NCBI RefSeq assembly: GCF_946892675.1
Contig: NZ_CAMPOV010000001.1
Span: 124,001-188,000 of the forward strand
Length of the DNA stretch: 64,000 bases
Reading direction: 5' to 3'
Source: Arthrobacter sp. Marseille-P9274
GTDB lineage: Bacteria; Actinomycetota; Actinomycetes; Actinomycetales; Micrococcaceae
Every line of letters begins with the position of its first letter. Position 1 is the stretch's first letter. The notes below the pieces were generated by a model. It was not told the DNA's origin. It did no database searches and was given only the letters and a program-made list of their open reading frames with translations. Positions 17,321 to 25,906 of the stretch are shown one piece after another. The position numbers and the translations under genes are program-made.

Positions 17321-18613
17321 CTAGAAGTAGGTCTCGATCAGTCGGGTGATCGTGGCGTCCTCGCCCGGAACCAGGTTCTGCACGGCGGGAATGAGCCGCC
17401 ACTTGTCGAAGGTGGTACAGGGGTGGGACAGGCCGAGCAGGACCAGGTCGCCCACCTTCGGTTCCCACCCCGGGGCGGTTCGCAGGAAGGAATGCTGGTC
17501 GTTCATGTCACTGACGACGGCGCCGTGCAGGGCGGTCACCTGTCCGGGCGCAGCGGGAACCGCGAACTGCGGGACGGGCAGTCCGTCGTCGTACGGGAAG
17601 TCGCGTTTGCCGCCGTCGAGCAGGGCCAGGCCGGGTTCCGGCTGGGACAGCACGCGCGTTAAGCCGTGCGCGGCCGGCACCAGGCTCCGCTCCTCCCCCG
17701 CACGATCCCGGTCGAACGGTGACAGCGCGTGGTATGCGCCGTCGTCGTGCGTGATGTAGGCCCCGGACCGCAGCACGTAGCGCGCTGAATCCGCCTTCCG
17801 CGCCTCCGCAAACAATTCGCCCACGAGTTCCGGGTAGTTGCTGCCGCCACAGGTGACCAGCACATCCCCGTCGCCGTAGCGGCTGCCGAGCTTGCCGTGC
17901 AGTTCGAGCAGGTCCGCGACGTAGCGCCGGATCAGTTCCACCGTCGGCTCCGTACGGTCCTTGCCGAGCGCTCCCTCATAGCCGGCCACACCCGCGAGCC
18001 GCAGCACCGGCGATGCCGCGACCGCCTCGGCCACCTCCAGGGCCGCCGCGACGCTGCGGGCGCCGGTGCGCTTTCCCGGGGCGCCGAGCTCCACCAGCAC
18101 TGACAGCGGCCTGGCCGGGGAGAGCCCGCGCAGCGCGTCTTCGGCCAGCCGCACGGCTTCGGCGCTGTCCACCCAGGACCAGATCGTGCAATCCGGGTGT
18201 TCCAGCTCGCCGGCCACCCAGCGGATGGCGTTCTGATCGGCCAGCTGGTTCGCCAGCATGAGCGTGCCGAAGCCATGCGCGCGGGCGACCTTGAGCTGGC
18301 TCGGATTCGCCACCGTGATGCCGGTGGCGCCGGCGTCCAGCTGCTGCTGCCAGAGCTGCGGCGCCATCGTGGTCTTGCCGTGCGGCATCAGCTCGAGTCC
18401 GCGCTCGCGCAGCCAGCCCGCCATGAACTCGATGTTGTTGGCCAAGGCGTCCTCGCTGAGCACCAGCAGGGGCGTCCAGAACTCCGACAGTTCCGGCTTG
18501 CTGGCCAGGTACTCCCCCACCGTCAGGCCGGCGGCCTCGACCGGGAGGCCCTTGTCCTCTCCGCCGATCAGCCGTTCCAGCACGTGCGCTTCCCGTTCCT
18601 TGCCGGTGGTCAT
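17321..18613 (-). CDS. PLP-dependent amino acid deaminase/aldolase (D-serine dehydratase-like, DSD1 family)
   Basis: Alanine-racemase-fold enzyme of 430 residues. The PLP lysine is Lys80 in LMPHGKTTMAP. The C-terminal part has the GLSHPCTTFDKW motif, whose His and Cys bind zinc in eukaryotic-type D-serine dehydratases and D-threonine aldolases. It should act on a D-hydroxyamino acid, releasing ammonia and a keto acid or cleaving it to glycine and an aldehyde; sequence alone does not separate these. The start ATG overlaps the TGA of the upstream catalase-like gene and has GAGGAGG before it. Confidence 0.87.
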   Translation of the reverse strand: MTTGKEREAHVLERLIGGEDKGLPVEAAGLTVGEYLASKPELSEFWTPLLVLSEDALANNIEFMAGWLRERGLELMPHGKTTMAPQLWQQQLDAGATGITVANPSQLKVARAHGFGTLMLANQLADQNAIRWVAGELEHPDCTIWSWVDSAEAVRLAEDALRGLSPARPLSVLVELGAPGKRTGARSVAAALEVAEAVAASPVLRLAGVAGYEGALGKDRTEPTVELIRRYVADLLELHGKLGSRYGDGDVLVTCGGSNYPELVGELFAEARKADSARYVLRSGAYITHDDGAYHALSPFDRDRAGEERSLVPAAHGLTRVLSQPEPGLALLDGGKRDFPYDDGLPVPQFAVPAAPGQVTALHGAVVSDMNDQHSFLRTAPGWEPKVGDLVLLGLSHPCTTFDKWRLIPAVQNLVPGEDATITRLIETYF

Positions 18614-19341
18614 GGGCCTCCTCGTTCCTGGTCGGCGCGCCTCCGCGTCTGCTTCTCGACAGGTCTGCGCGCCACAGCGTAAGAGGGCTCGCGCAGTGCC
18701 TGCGTCCAACTGTAGGTCCCGGCGCCGGGGATCGGGTGCTGCATGGGGTCGAAGCGCACGGGAGTATCCGCCGCCTCCGCGGACGCGCGGAGCATCAGGG
18801 TCGCGAAGCGCTGCCAAGGCGCTCCGGGACGGCCGTGGTACAGCCCCAGCACCCACTCGCTGCCGCCCAGCGCGTCGCGGAATCCCCGTGGCTCCGCGGG
18901 CAGCCGGCCGTGCGGGCGGAGGGTGCGGGCGGCCAGCTGCACCGGGCCGCCCGTTCCTTCGTACGGCATCATGGTGGTCAGCGCCGCGGGGCCGACGCTG
19001 CGGCGCATCCGGAGCACGTAGCGCCCGGCCCGCGACATGCCGGTCGAGGCCAGCAGGATGTCCACGGGCCCGCCGTCCACCGTGAGCCGCACGGCCAGGC
19101 CGATAATGTCCGGCCAGCCCGGCGGGAAGCCGATGGAGCGGGACAGGCGGGCCTCCACGTTTTCGTTCCCCGCCGCGTCCAGCCACGCAATCCCGCTTCG
19201 GAAGGGGCCGCCCTGGCGTTCCAGCCGGCCGCGCAGGTGGAGGCCCGCGGGGTGGATCGGCCGGTCCGGGCGGAGCGTCTTGACCGCTGCAAAAGCCCGC
19301 GCGAAGACCCGGCCCGCTGTTGCCGCCACGTCTTTCTCCAT
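18610..19341 (-). CDS. Catalase-superfamily-like protein
   Basis: A 243-residue protein. The core (residues 28-110) follows the catalase-fold pattern: IHPAGLHLRGRL, then EARLSRSIGFPPGWPD followed by IIGLAVRL, and a later KQ-like basic tail. In catalases the matching region is the Arg/Ser-rich barrel entrance and heme pocket. I do not see an obvious proximal Tyr motif, so heme binding is uncertain. Similar actinobacterial proteins are left as hypothetical. It overlaps the PLP enzyme by ATGA and is first in that operon. Confidence 0.6.
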   Translation of the reverse strand: MEKDVAATAGRVFARAFAAVKTLRPDRPIHPAGLHLRGRLERQGGPFRSGIAWLDAAGNENVEARLSRSIGFPPGWPDIIGLAVRLTVDGGPVDILLASTGMSRAGRYVLRMRRSVGPAALTTMMPYEGTGGPVQLAARTLRPHGRLPAEPRGFRDALGGSEWVLGLYHGRPGAPWQRFATLMLRASAEAADTPVRFDPMQHPIPGAGTYSWTQALREPSYAVARRPVEKQTRRRADQERGGP

Positions 19342-19373
19342 GCCGCTGCCGTCCCTTCCTCGCCCTGCCCCTT

Positions 19374-19407
19374 AGCGTAGACAGCTTACTGAGCATCTGC
19401 CTACGCT
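19374..19407. promoter_or_regulatory. Inverted repeat in a divergent promoter region
   Basis: AGCGTAGACAG and CTGCCTACGCT form a dyad matching at 10 of 11 positions with a 12-bp spacer. It lies 32 bp upstream of the catalase-like gene start and 60 bp before the small plus-strand gene. The position suggests an operator shared by both promoters. Confidence 0.4.
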
Positions 19408-19467
19408 GGTCTGGACCGGCTCCGCAGGGGTTGCCAGCAGGATTCCACGAGCGTCAGGAGAGCGCCG

Positions 19468-19704
19468 ATGACCAGCCAGAATCCCGATCCCGACGAGCAA
19501 AAGATCACCGGGCTCGAACCGGGCGGCGGCGTCCCGCCGGGCGAGACCCCGCCGGGTGAGGCCTCGACCAGCATGACGCAGGGCCACGACGAGGGCGGCG
19601 GGAAGCGCTGGGTCCAGTGGGCCTGGCTGGTGGTCATCCTCGGCGGAGGGCTCGTGATGGCCCTGCTGTTCCTCACCTACGCCGGCATCCTCGCCTTCGG
19701 CTGA
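19468..19704 (+). CDS. Small single-span membrane protein (DUF6480-like)
   Basis: A 78-residue protein starting at an ATG with AGGAG upstream. The first 45 residues are polar and disordered (GLEPGGGVPPGETPPGEAS). A single hydrophobic helix (WVQWAWLVVILGGG and onward) follows to the end. The layout agrees with a small actinobacterial family I recall as DUF6480, whose function is not established. It converges on the Mo-cofactor oxidoreductase gene 25 bp downstream. Confidence 0.7.
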   Translation: MTSQNPDPDEQKITGLEPGGGVPPGETPPGEASTSMTQGHDEGGGKRWVQWAWLVVILGGGLVMALLFLTYAGILAFG

Positions 19705-19729
19705 CTCCGTCACCCCACCGGGCCGCCGG

Positions 19730-21478
19730 TCACTCCACGGTGAACGTGATCGAATGCCAGCCGGTCGCGCCGTCCGGAGCCGGCGGCGCCTCGTCCTGCG
19801 TCTGCAGCTCGCCGTCCGTATCGTAGGCTCGCACCCGCACCTCGTGCCGCCCCGCCGGCGCGTCCTCCCAGCGGTAGGACCACTGCCGCCAGGTATCGAT
19901 GGACGGCACCGCGGCGAGTTCCGCGTCCTGCCAGCTACCGCCGTCGAACTGGACCTGCACCCGGGAGATGCCGCGGTGCTGCGCCCACGCCGTACCGCCC
20001 ACCGCCACCGTCCCGGCGGAAACGCGGTCGAACGCCCGCGGCACGTCGATCCGCGATGCCGTCTTGATCGGGCCCCGCGCCGACCAGCCGCGCGTGGTCC
20101 AGTAGGCCGTCTTGTCGGCAAAACGCGTGACCTCCAGATCCACCACCCACTTCGTCGCCGACACGTACCCGTAGAGCCCGGGCACCACCATCCGCACCGG
20201 ATAGCCGTGCTCCAGCGGCAGCGGCTCGCCGTTCATCCCGACCGCCAGGAGCGCATCACGCCGGTCCTGCAGCACGGCCAGCGGGGTGGAGGCGCTGAAC
20301 CCGTCGATGCTGGTGGACAGCACCATGTCCGCCCCGGCCTGCGGCCGCGCCCGCTCCAGCAGCTTGCGCAGCGGGTAGCCTAGCCACTTCGCGTTGCCCG
20401 CGAGATCGCCGCCAACCACGTTGGAGACGCAGGTCAGCGTCACGTACGACTCCTCCAGGTCCAGCGCGAGCAGCTCGTCGAAGCTGAGGGTGAACTCCTC
20501 CTCCACAAGGCCGTGCACGCGCAGGCTCCAGTCCGCCGGGTCGATCTCCGGGACCACCAGCGCGGTGTCGATCCGGTAGAAATCCGGGTTAGGCGTGAGG
20601 TACGGCGGCATTCCCTGCACCGGCGCGGCGGTCTCCGCGGGCAGCGGCTTGGCGGGGGTCTTGGCGGCCGGCAGCTTGAGCGCCTGGCGGGCGATGCGCG
20701 CGGTGTTCCGGGCGGCGGAGAACGTCCGGCCGGCAATTCCAACGACGACGGCGGCAGCCGCTGTGAGCCCGGCCGCGACCAGGAAACTCCGCCGGCTCCT
20801 GGCCTCCTCCGTGGCGGCGGCGCCGTCCTGCGGGACCACGGCGCCAGCCTCCGCTTCCGGCGCCCTGGCCCCCGCCTCGACGGCCTTGCCCGTGAGCCAG
20901 CTCAGCGCCAGCAGCCCCGCCAAGGTTCCCACCGCCGTCGGCACCAGGTCCAGGACGCTGTTCACCGCACGGGTCGCCACGCACACTCCCATAACGACGG
21001 CGAGGACCGCTACCAGGGACGCCCCGAGCGCGTACCGCCGCACCGCCAGCATCCCGGCCACCGCCGCCAGCACCGCGGTCACCAGCGCCATCGAGATGAA
21101 CAGCACGGCCTTGTCCGCCGTGCCGAACAGCGAGATGGCAAAGTCCTTCAGCCACGGCGGCGTGAAGTCGATGAACGCGGCACCGACCGACACCAGCGGA
21201 GACGAGCCGGGCCCGAAGAACACCGCCGCCAGCTCGGCCACAGCGAACAGCACGGCCGCGGATACGAGCCCGGCGAGCGCACCGAGCCAGCGCCGCTTCC
21301 CCCGGCCAGGCCCGGCCGCCTTGTCCGAGCCGCCCGCCCTGTCCGAGCCGCCCGCCCTGTCCGAGCCGCCCGCGCCGCCCGCGGGGTCTGGGCTGCCCGC
21401 TAGGCCGGATGGGGGATCGCTCTCCGACCCGTCCACACGGGGCGTACCCGAAGGCTCGGGAGTCTGCCGCTCGTCCAT
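19730..21478 (-). CDS. Membrane-anchored molybdopterin-dependent oxidoreductase (sulfite oxidase family)
   Basis: A 582-residue protein. A disordered N-terminus with three GGSDRA-type repeats (residues 38-54) leads into four or five membrane spans (65-250). The last span is preceded by RSRRSFLVAAG, a twin-arginine-like motif. The sulfite-oxidase Mo-cofactor domain runs from about 290, with the molybdenum-ligand Cys350 in VTLTCVSNVVGG. The C-terminal dimerisation domain is Ig-like (PAGRHEVRVRAYD). It should transfer electrons from an extracytoplasmic substrate. The chosen ATG has GGAAG upstream; an ATG or GTG 27-30 bases earlier is possible. It follows the DUF4383 gene, which has a SigK-like promoter. 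Confidence 0.85.
   Translation of the reverse strand: MDERQTPEPSGTPRVDGSESDPPSGLAGSPDPAGGAGGSDRAGGSDRAGGSDKAAGPGRGKRRWLGALAGLVSAAVLFAVAELAAVFFGPGSSPLVSVGAAFIDFTPPWLKDFAISLFGTADKAVLFISMALVTAVLAAVAGMLAVRRYALGASLVAVLAVVMGVCVATRAVNSVLDLVPTAVGTLAGLLALSWLTGKAVEAGARAPEAEAGAVVPQDGAAATEEARSRRSFLVAAGLTAAAAVVVGIAGRTFSAARNTARIARQALKLPAAKTPAKPLPAETAAPVQGMPPYLTPNPDFYRIDTALVVPEIDPADWSLRVHGLVEEEFTLSFDELLALDLEESYVTLTCVSNVVGGDLAGNAKWLGYPLRKLLERARPQAGADMVLSTSIDGFSASTPLAVLQDRRDALLAVGMNGEPLPLEHGYPVRMVVPGLYGYVSATKWVVDLEVTRFADKTAYWTTRGWSARGPIKTASRIDVPRAFDRVSAGTVAVGGTAWAQHRGISRVQVQFDGGSWQDAELAAVPSIDTWRQWSYRWEDAPAGRHEVRVRAYDTDGELQTQDEAPPAPDGATGWHSITFTVE
21322..21375. repeat. Three 18-bp tandem repeats in an oxidoreductase gene
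   Basis: The unit TGTCCGAGCCGCCCGCCC occurs three times in a row with only the last copy diverging. It encodes the GGSDRA repeats of the disordered N-terminus on the minus strand. Copy number is likely to vary between strains. Confidence 0.75.
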
Positions 21479-21526
21479 CCGGACCACTTCCTTCCGCCGC
21501 GCCATCACCGCCCGCCCGCCGGACCG

Positions 21527-21970
21527 CTACGCCGACGTCCGGCGCCGGCCCAGTGCCGTGCCGAGGCCGATCATCGCCACGCCCAGCACGAAGTGCAGCC
21601 AGTTATCCGCCGTGTTAACAGGAACGAAGTTCGCGGGAGTGCCGTGCCCGATGAGCAGCCCGTACAGCCACAGCACCAGGTACACCCCGCCGCCCCAGAC
21701 CAGGTAGGACTTGGCTGCCGCCCGGCTTCGGGACAGCACCAGTCCGCCGACGCCGAAAAGCAGATGAACGAGGTTGTGCAGCACGGACACCTGGAAAATC
21801 CCCAGCAGCAGAGCGCCCGAGTGGTGCCCCGCGAAGCTGAGCTCCGAGAAGTTGGAGGTGATGCCCGGGACGAAGCCGAGCACCCCGACCAACAGGAACG
21901 CGGCGCCGACAACCAGCGCCGCGGTCTGGACAGCGGTACGGCTGCCGGTTCGAGTGGCTGAAACTGACAT
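21527..21970 (-). CDS. DUF4383 membrane protein
   Basis: A 147-residue protein with four hydrophobic segments. It carries the family pattern VLGFVPGIT, then HNLVHLLFGVGGL, then NTADNWLHFVLGVAMI. The function of DUF4383 is unknown. The ATG chosen has a near-perfect AAGGAGG site eight bases upstream. A SigK-like promoter lies 56-85 bp before the start. It is followed after 48 bp by the Mo-cofactor oxidoreductase, so they are probably co-transcribed and could form one envelope redox unit. Confidence 0.88.
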   Translation of the reverse strand: MSVSATRTGSRTAVQTAALVVGAAFLLVGVLGFVPGITSNFSELSFAGHHSGALLLGIFQVSVLHNLVHLLFGVGGLVLSRSRAAAKSYLVWGGGVYLVLWLYGLLIGHGTPANFVPVNTADNWLHFVLGVAMIGLGTALGRRRTSA

Positions 21971-22289
21971 GGTGTTCCTCCTTGGATCCGTCCGGGCACG
22001 CCGGCTGGCCGGCCCGGTACTGGTCATTCGGAGCGGAGCAGACGCCGGATTGGATCGCAGCGCTTGTTTCGGAACGCTCCGCTGATTGAGGTTGCAGCGG
22101 CTGATTTGGGCAGCAGCCGGTGCATGAACAGCGCCTTGTGCATAAACGATTGGCCGGAAATGGCTCGATAGCGCCCCTAAACCGGCAGTTTCCGGCCAAT
22201 CGATTTCGGATGAACGGCTCGGCGTGCGGGCGTCGGACGGGCTACAGCTCCTGCCATGATCGGCGCGCCGGGCGCGGGCGCCGGCCGGG
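21971..22289. other. Control region of DUF4383 gene and rskA tail duplication
   Basis: This 319-base gap carries the SigK-like promoter (22026-22055), an inverted pair of GATTGGCCGGAAA and TTTCCGGCCAATC (about 22149-22202, a possible terminator for the sigK operon) and a short duplicate of the end of rskA (22239-22264). I see no gene. Confidence 0.5.
22026..22055 (-). promoter_or_regulatory. SigK-like promoter of the DUF4383 operon
   Basis: On the minus strand it reads ATCCAATCCG, 14 bases, CCGAAT. The same two boxes with the same spacing precede the fasciclin gene. I recall the mycobacterial SigK consensus as CCATCC and CCGAAT, so the -10 box matches exactly and the -35 box is close. Confidence 0.65.
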
Positions 22290-22314
22290 CTACAGCTCCT
22301 GCACCATGATCGGC
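22239..22314. repeat. Short direct duplication of the rskA 3' end
   Basis: GGGCTACAGCTCCTGC followed by CATGATCGGC occurs at 22239-22264 and again, with two extra bases (AC), at 22287-22314. The second copy is the end of the anti-sigma gene. The first is a non-coding relic just after its stop. Confidence 0.6.
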
Positions 22315-23206
22315 TCGGTGGTCGGCGCCGGTGATCCGCCGGCGGGCTCGACCGTGATGCCGACGGCCGTCGCGCCCGAGAGCTGCCCCTCGAGCAGCGT
22401 CATCATGGGCGATCCGGGGGCCGCGCTGGACATCAGGCCGGCGGGGACCATGACGTTGTCGTGCTGGAGCCACAGCTCGTAGGTCTTGCCGGCGGGCAGG
22501 TCCGGCAGGCCGTGCGCCGTGACCGCGCCCTGGTTGAGCGAGGGCGCGTAGGCAACGGTAACGACGGCGCCGTCCGCCATCCGCGCTGTGGACACCTTCG
22601 CGTCCTCGGACGTGAGGATCCCGAGCATCGCGCCCTGGGTCTGCTGGGCCTGCGCCAGCTGCTGTTCGAGCCGGTTGTTTTCGGCCGACTGCCCGAGCGC
22701 CCAGCCGGTCAGCCCCGCGCCGGCCAGCAGCAGCACTCCCGCCGCCGCGGCCAGCGCCCGCACCAGGCCCGGCCTAGATCCGCCCGAACCGCTGCTCCTG
22801 CGGGAGCGGCGGCCCGCGCGGCCAGCTCGTCAGTCCCCGCCTCGGCGCCGGCGGCGGTTCCACGTCGCCCCGCCCCGAGCCGGAGCCCTCCCCGGCCCGA
22901 GCCGAAGGTCCGCCCCGGCAGCCGGCCGGACGCCGCCGTCGTACTCCCGCTCCGCGCTGTCGGCCACGACATCCTCCGCCGGAAGCTGGCGCGTGTTCCG
23001 GATGGCGGCCACATGTCCTTCACGCGCTGCGGCGGACGCACCGGGTCCACGCCGTGGGCGAGCATCGCCGCCGTCGCGCTGAGCCCGCGGACTTCCTCGC
23101 GGGTCTGCTCGGAGGCCAGGGCGTGCTGCTCGAAGGCCGCCCGCTCATCGCCCTCCAGGGCGTTCAAAGCGTAGGAGCCGGTCAGGATGTGCAGTTGCTC
23201 GTCCAT
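22290..23206 (-). pseudogene. rskA: Anti-sigma-K factor RskA, disrupted
   Basis: The N-terminal anti-sigma domain starts at 23206 (MDEQLHILTGSYALNALEGD) and reads well to PPQRVKDM at about 23012. There a single missing G shifts the frame; the next frame continues exactly as expected (VAAIRNTRQLPAED). That frame meets a TGA at 22832-22830. The membrane helix (LAAAAGVLLLAGAGLTGWAL) and the extracytoplasmic RskA domain (AYELW-type segment KTYELWLQHD, to 22290) follow in the same frame. So at least one frameshift plus a stop, or several compensating indels, break the gene. Its start overlaps the sigK stop as TGATG. Loss would free SigK. Sequencing error in this GC-rich stretch is the alternative. 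Confidence 0.75.
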
Positions 23207-23814
23207 CACGCCACCCCCAACTTGTCCCTGAGCCTGATCATGCCGTCGCGAATCCGCGTCTTCACCGTGCCCACCGGCACTTTGAGCAGGTTGGCTACTT
23301 CCTGCTGCGTGTAACCGCCATAGTAGGCCAGCCGGATCGCCTCCTGCTGTGCCCGGGTGAGGCTCTCGAGCGCCTTGAGCACCCGTTCGCCCTCGATCTT
23401 CGCCTCGACGATGTCCTGCACGTCGTCGTAACTCTCCTGGAATTCCTTGATGCCCTGCCGCAGGTCCCGGTCCGCGCTGGCCTGCGCCGCCCGGATCCGG
23501 TCCACGGCCCGTCGGTGCGCGATCACGAGGATCCATGAGACGGCCCGCCCGCGGTCGGCGTCGAAACGCGCCGCCTGCTGCCAGACCTCCACGAAGACTT
23601 CCTGCGTGACTTCCTCGCTCTGCGCCGGGTCCCGCACCACCCGGCGGATCAGCCCGAACACCTGCGGCGACACCGCGTCGTAAAGCTCCTCGAACGCCGC
23701 CTCGTCGCCCAGCGCGACCCGGCGGACCAGGTCCTCGTGGGTCGGCGGGGAAGGCTCGGCGGAGCGGAGCCACGGCAGTCGCATGGGCTCTAGACTCTCA
23801 CGCCGGTCGGGCAC
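23206..23814 (-). CDS. sigK: ECF RNA polymerase sigma factor SigK
   Basis: Group 4 sigma factor of 202 residues. Region 2 runs from about residue 35 to 105 (AFEELYDAVSPQVFGLIRRV, then SEEVTQEVFVEVWQQ and SWILVIAHRRAVDRIR). Region 4 is at about 145-200 (YTQQEVANLLKVPVGTVKTR). The adjacent RskA-type anti-sigma gene and the upstream fasciclin lipoprotein gene match the mycobacterial SigK system, in which MPT70 and MPT83 are targets. The start used is a GTG; an internal ATG at residue 11 is an alternative. A hairpin separates it from the fasciclin gene. Confidence 0.92.
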   Translation of the reverse strand: MPDRRESLEPMRLPWLRSAEPSPPTHEDLVRRVALGDEAAFEELYDAVSPQVFGLIRRVVRDPAQSEEVTQEVFVEVWQQAARFDADRGRAVSWILVIAHRRAVDRIRAAQASADRDLRQGIKEFQESYDDVQDIVEAKIEGERVLKALESLTRAQQEAIRLAYYGGYTQQEVANLLKVPVGTVKTRIRDGMIRLRDKLGVA

Positions 23815-23858
23815 GGGGCACCTTTCGCAAAGACGGGGTTTGGTGACGGAGCGGCTGA

Positions 23859-23901
23859 GCGGCCGGATGCGGATGGGCTCCTCGATCCCGCATCCGGCCG
23901 C
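23859..23901 (-). terminator. Hairpin between fasciclin gene and sigK
   Basis: A 14-bp perfect stem (GCGGCCGGATGCGG with its complement) and a 15-nt loop follow the fasciclin stop codon. It should end most transcripts from the fasciclin promoter and leave partial read-through into sigK. Confidence 0.6.
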
Positions 23902-23917
23902 GGTCTCTATGCAGCCG

Positions 23918-24586
23918 TTACTTGGCCGGAGGCACCAGAACCGTATCGATCAGGTAGACAGTGGCGTTGGCCGTCTGGACGCCGCCGCACACCACGCTCG
24001 CATCGTTGACCTTCAGCTCGTCGCCGCTGCCCGCGATCTCCACCGGCTCGCCCTGCACCGTCTCCAGCTCGCCGGTGAGCTTGTCCGGCGCGATCCGGCC
24101 GGGCACCACGTGGTAGGTCAGGGTGCTGGTCAGCGCGTCGGAGTCCGTCTTCAGCGCGTCGATGCTCTTGGCCGGCACCTTCTCGAACGCCGAGTCCACC
24201 GGCGCGAACACCGTGAACTCGCCGCCGTTGAGCGTGTCCACCAGGTCGACGTCGGGATTCAGCTTGCCGGATACGGCCGCGGTCAGCGTGGTCAGCAGCG
24301 GGTTGTTCGACGCGGCCGTCGCCACCGGATCCTGCGCCATTCCCTCCACGGACCCCGCCCCGTCCGGCACCTGGCCGGCGTAGTCCGCGCAGCCCGGCCC
24401 CACGAGATTCGCCGCCGGATCCATCGTCCCGGTGGCCGGCGCCGAGGTCTCCATCGGCGTTCCGGTGCTCATATTGTCCTCGGCCGCCTCGCCGCTGGAG
24501 CTGCCGGCGCCGCCGCACGCGGTCAGCCCCAGGGCCGCCGCGGCCGCCAGACCGACCAGTCCGCTCATCCTCGGGTACGTAGCCAT
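23918..24586 (-). CDS. Fasciclin-domain lipoprotein (MPT83/MPT70-like)
   Basis: Surface lipoprotein of 222 residues. The lipobox LTAC places the lipidated Cys at residue 24. A Ser/Thr/Pro-rich linker leads to one FAS1 domain (about 85-220) with the H1 and H2 motifs ([18 protein letters not shown] and TYHVVPGRI) and a C-terminal [14 protein letters not shown] strand. FAS1 proteins act in adhesion or ligand binding. The SigK-like promoter 74-103 bp upstream and the sigK gene downstream fit the mycobacterial regulon. Confidence 0.92.
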   Translation of the reverse strand: MATYPRMSGLVGLAAAAALGLTACGGAGSSSGEAAEDNMSTGTPMETSAPATGTMDPAANLVGPGCADYAGQVPDGAGSVEGMAQDPVATAASNNPLLTTLTAAVSGKLNPDVDLVDTLNGGEFTVFAPVDSAFEKVPAKSIDALKTDSDALTSTLTYHVVPGRIAPDKLTGELETVQGEPVEIAGSGDELKVNDASVVCGGVQTANATVYLIDTVLVPPAK

Positions 24587-24659
24587 GATGGATCTCCTTC
24601 CTCTGGACGGCCGCGCCGCCCTGGGGTCCCGCCCCTTCCGGTGCGGGCTGTCACGATGG

Positions 24660-24689
24660 ATTCGGAGCGGGCGCGCGGACGGATTGGAT
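24660..24689 (-). promoter_or_regulatory. SigK-like promoter of the fasciclin gene
   Basis: On the minus strand it reads ATCCAATCCG, 14 bases, GCT included, then CCGAAT. Both boxes and the spacing equal those at 22026-22055. A start site near 24652 would leave a leader of about 65 bases before the ATG with GGAAGGAGA. Confidence 0.68.
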
Positions 24690-24784
24690 CATTTCGGAGG
24701 AATTTTCCGGCGCCTGGAGAACGACGGCGGCGGGTCATCGGGCGGCGGGCTGGTTGCGGGCGGCTGGTGCGGCGGATCCGGAGG

Positions 24785-25801
24785 TCAGTGCGGCGCGGGG
24801 CCGGTCGTGGAACGGACGACGAGGCTCGGCTGGAGGACCAGGCCGTCGGGCTCCTCCGAGCGGATCCGGGCCGCGGCGCAGGCAACGGCGGCCTCGGCAA
24901 GCCCCGCGGCGTCCTGGCTGACCGAGGTCAGCCGGATGTGGTCGAGCCGGGCGAGCTGGCTGTCGTCGTAGCCGACCACGGACAGGTCGTCCGGCACCTT
25001 CAGCCCGCCCCGCCAGGCAGCCTCGAGGATGCCCAGGGCGCAGCGGTCGTTGAAGGCCACAACCGCGGTGGGGCGGCGGCCGATGAGAAGTTCGCCGGCG
25101 GCGGCGATGCCGTCAGCTTCGTGCGCCCCGCCGTGGAGGACCCGGATGCACTCTCCGAGCCCGGCCTCCCGCATGCTTCTTCCGTAGGCGGCGCGGCGCT
25201 CGGCCGAGGCGACGGCCTCCCCTCCGTCGACGTGCGCGATGTCCCGATGCCCCAGCGAGGCCAGGTGCTGCACGGCTGCCCGGATGCCGGCCGCGTCATC
25301 GCTGCTCACGGCGTCGATCCCGGGGGCGGCTGCGCTGAGGAGGCTAATCACCGGCACCTGTCTGGCCAGCGCGGCGAGGTCTGCCGCGGCGGAGGAGGGC
25401 GAGATCATCAGCGCTGCCTCGACGCCGGCATCAAGGAGAGTCTCCACCGCCCGTCCCTCGGGCCGTCGCGCGCCGACAGCGCTGAGCAGCACCTCGAAGC
25501 CCGCGGCCTCGGCGGCGGCGTAGATGGACTCGACGATCTCCCCGTGGAAAGGCTCAGACACAGTGAACGTGATTCCGAGCAGGCGGGTCCGGCGGCTGCG
25601 CAGGAGCCGCGCGCGGGAGTCAGGGCGGTAACCCAGCTGCCGGGCGGTTTCGAGCACCCGTTCCCGCGTCGCCTCGCCGGCGCCTTCCGCGCCGCGCATC
25701 ACGATGGACGCGAGGGCGCGTGAGACCCCGGACGCCGCGGCCACGTCGGCCAGCGTCGGCCTGCGCCCCGGCCGTCCGCCGGGCTGCTGATCTCGCTCCA
25801 C
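24785..25801 (-). CDS. LacI-family transcriptional regulator
   Basis: Repressor of 338 residues. The helix-turn-helix and hinge are at residues 15-62 (TLADVAAASGVSRALASIVM). The periplasmic-binding-protein-like sensor domain follows, with the effector-pocket segment VVGYDDSQLARL. It is divergent from the dehydrogenase/isomerase operon that starts at 26021. Two identical 14-bp palindromes lie in the gap. The likely effector is the sugar or polyol degraded by that operon. The regulator probably also represses itself. Confidence 0.92.
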   Translation of the reverse strand: MERDQQPGGRPGRRPTLADVAAASGVSRALASIVMRGAEGAGEATRERVLETARQLGYRPDSRARLLRSRRTRLLGITFTVSEPFHGEIVESIYAAAEAAGFEVLLSAVGARRPEGRAVETLLDAGVEAALMISPSSAAADLAALARQVPVISLLSAAAPGIDAVSSDDAAGIRAAVQHLASLGHRDIAHVDGGEAVASAERRAAYGRSMREAGLGECIRVLHGGAHEADGIAAAGELLIGRRPTAVVAFNDRCALGILEAAWRGGLKVPDDLSVVGYDDSQLARLDHIRLTSVSQDAAGLAEAAVACAAARIRSEEPDGLVLQPSLVVRSTTGPAPH

Positions 25802-25906
25802 GTTCTTCCTCCGCCTCTCCCCCGCACTTGCCGGTCCGCCCCGACCGCCTATCCTCCCTCGCTGGAATCTCCAGCGGCGCCAAAGGAGTCGGTCCTGAGC
25901 AGGATA

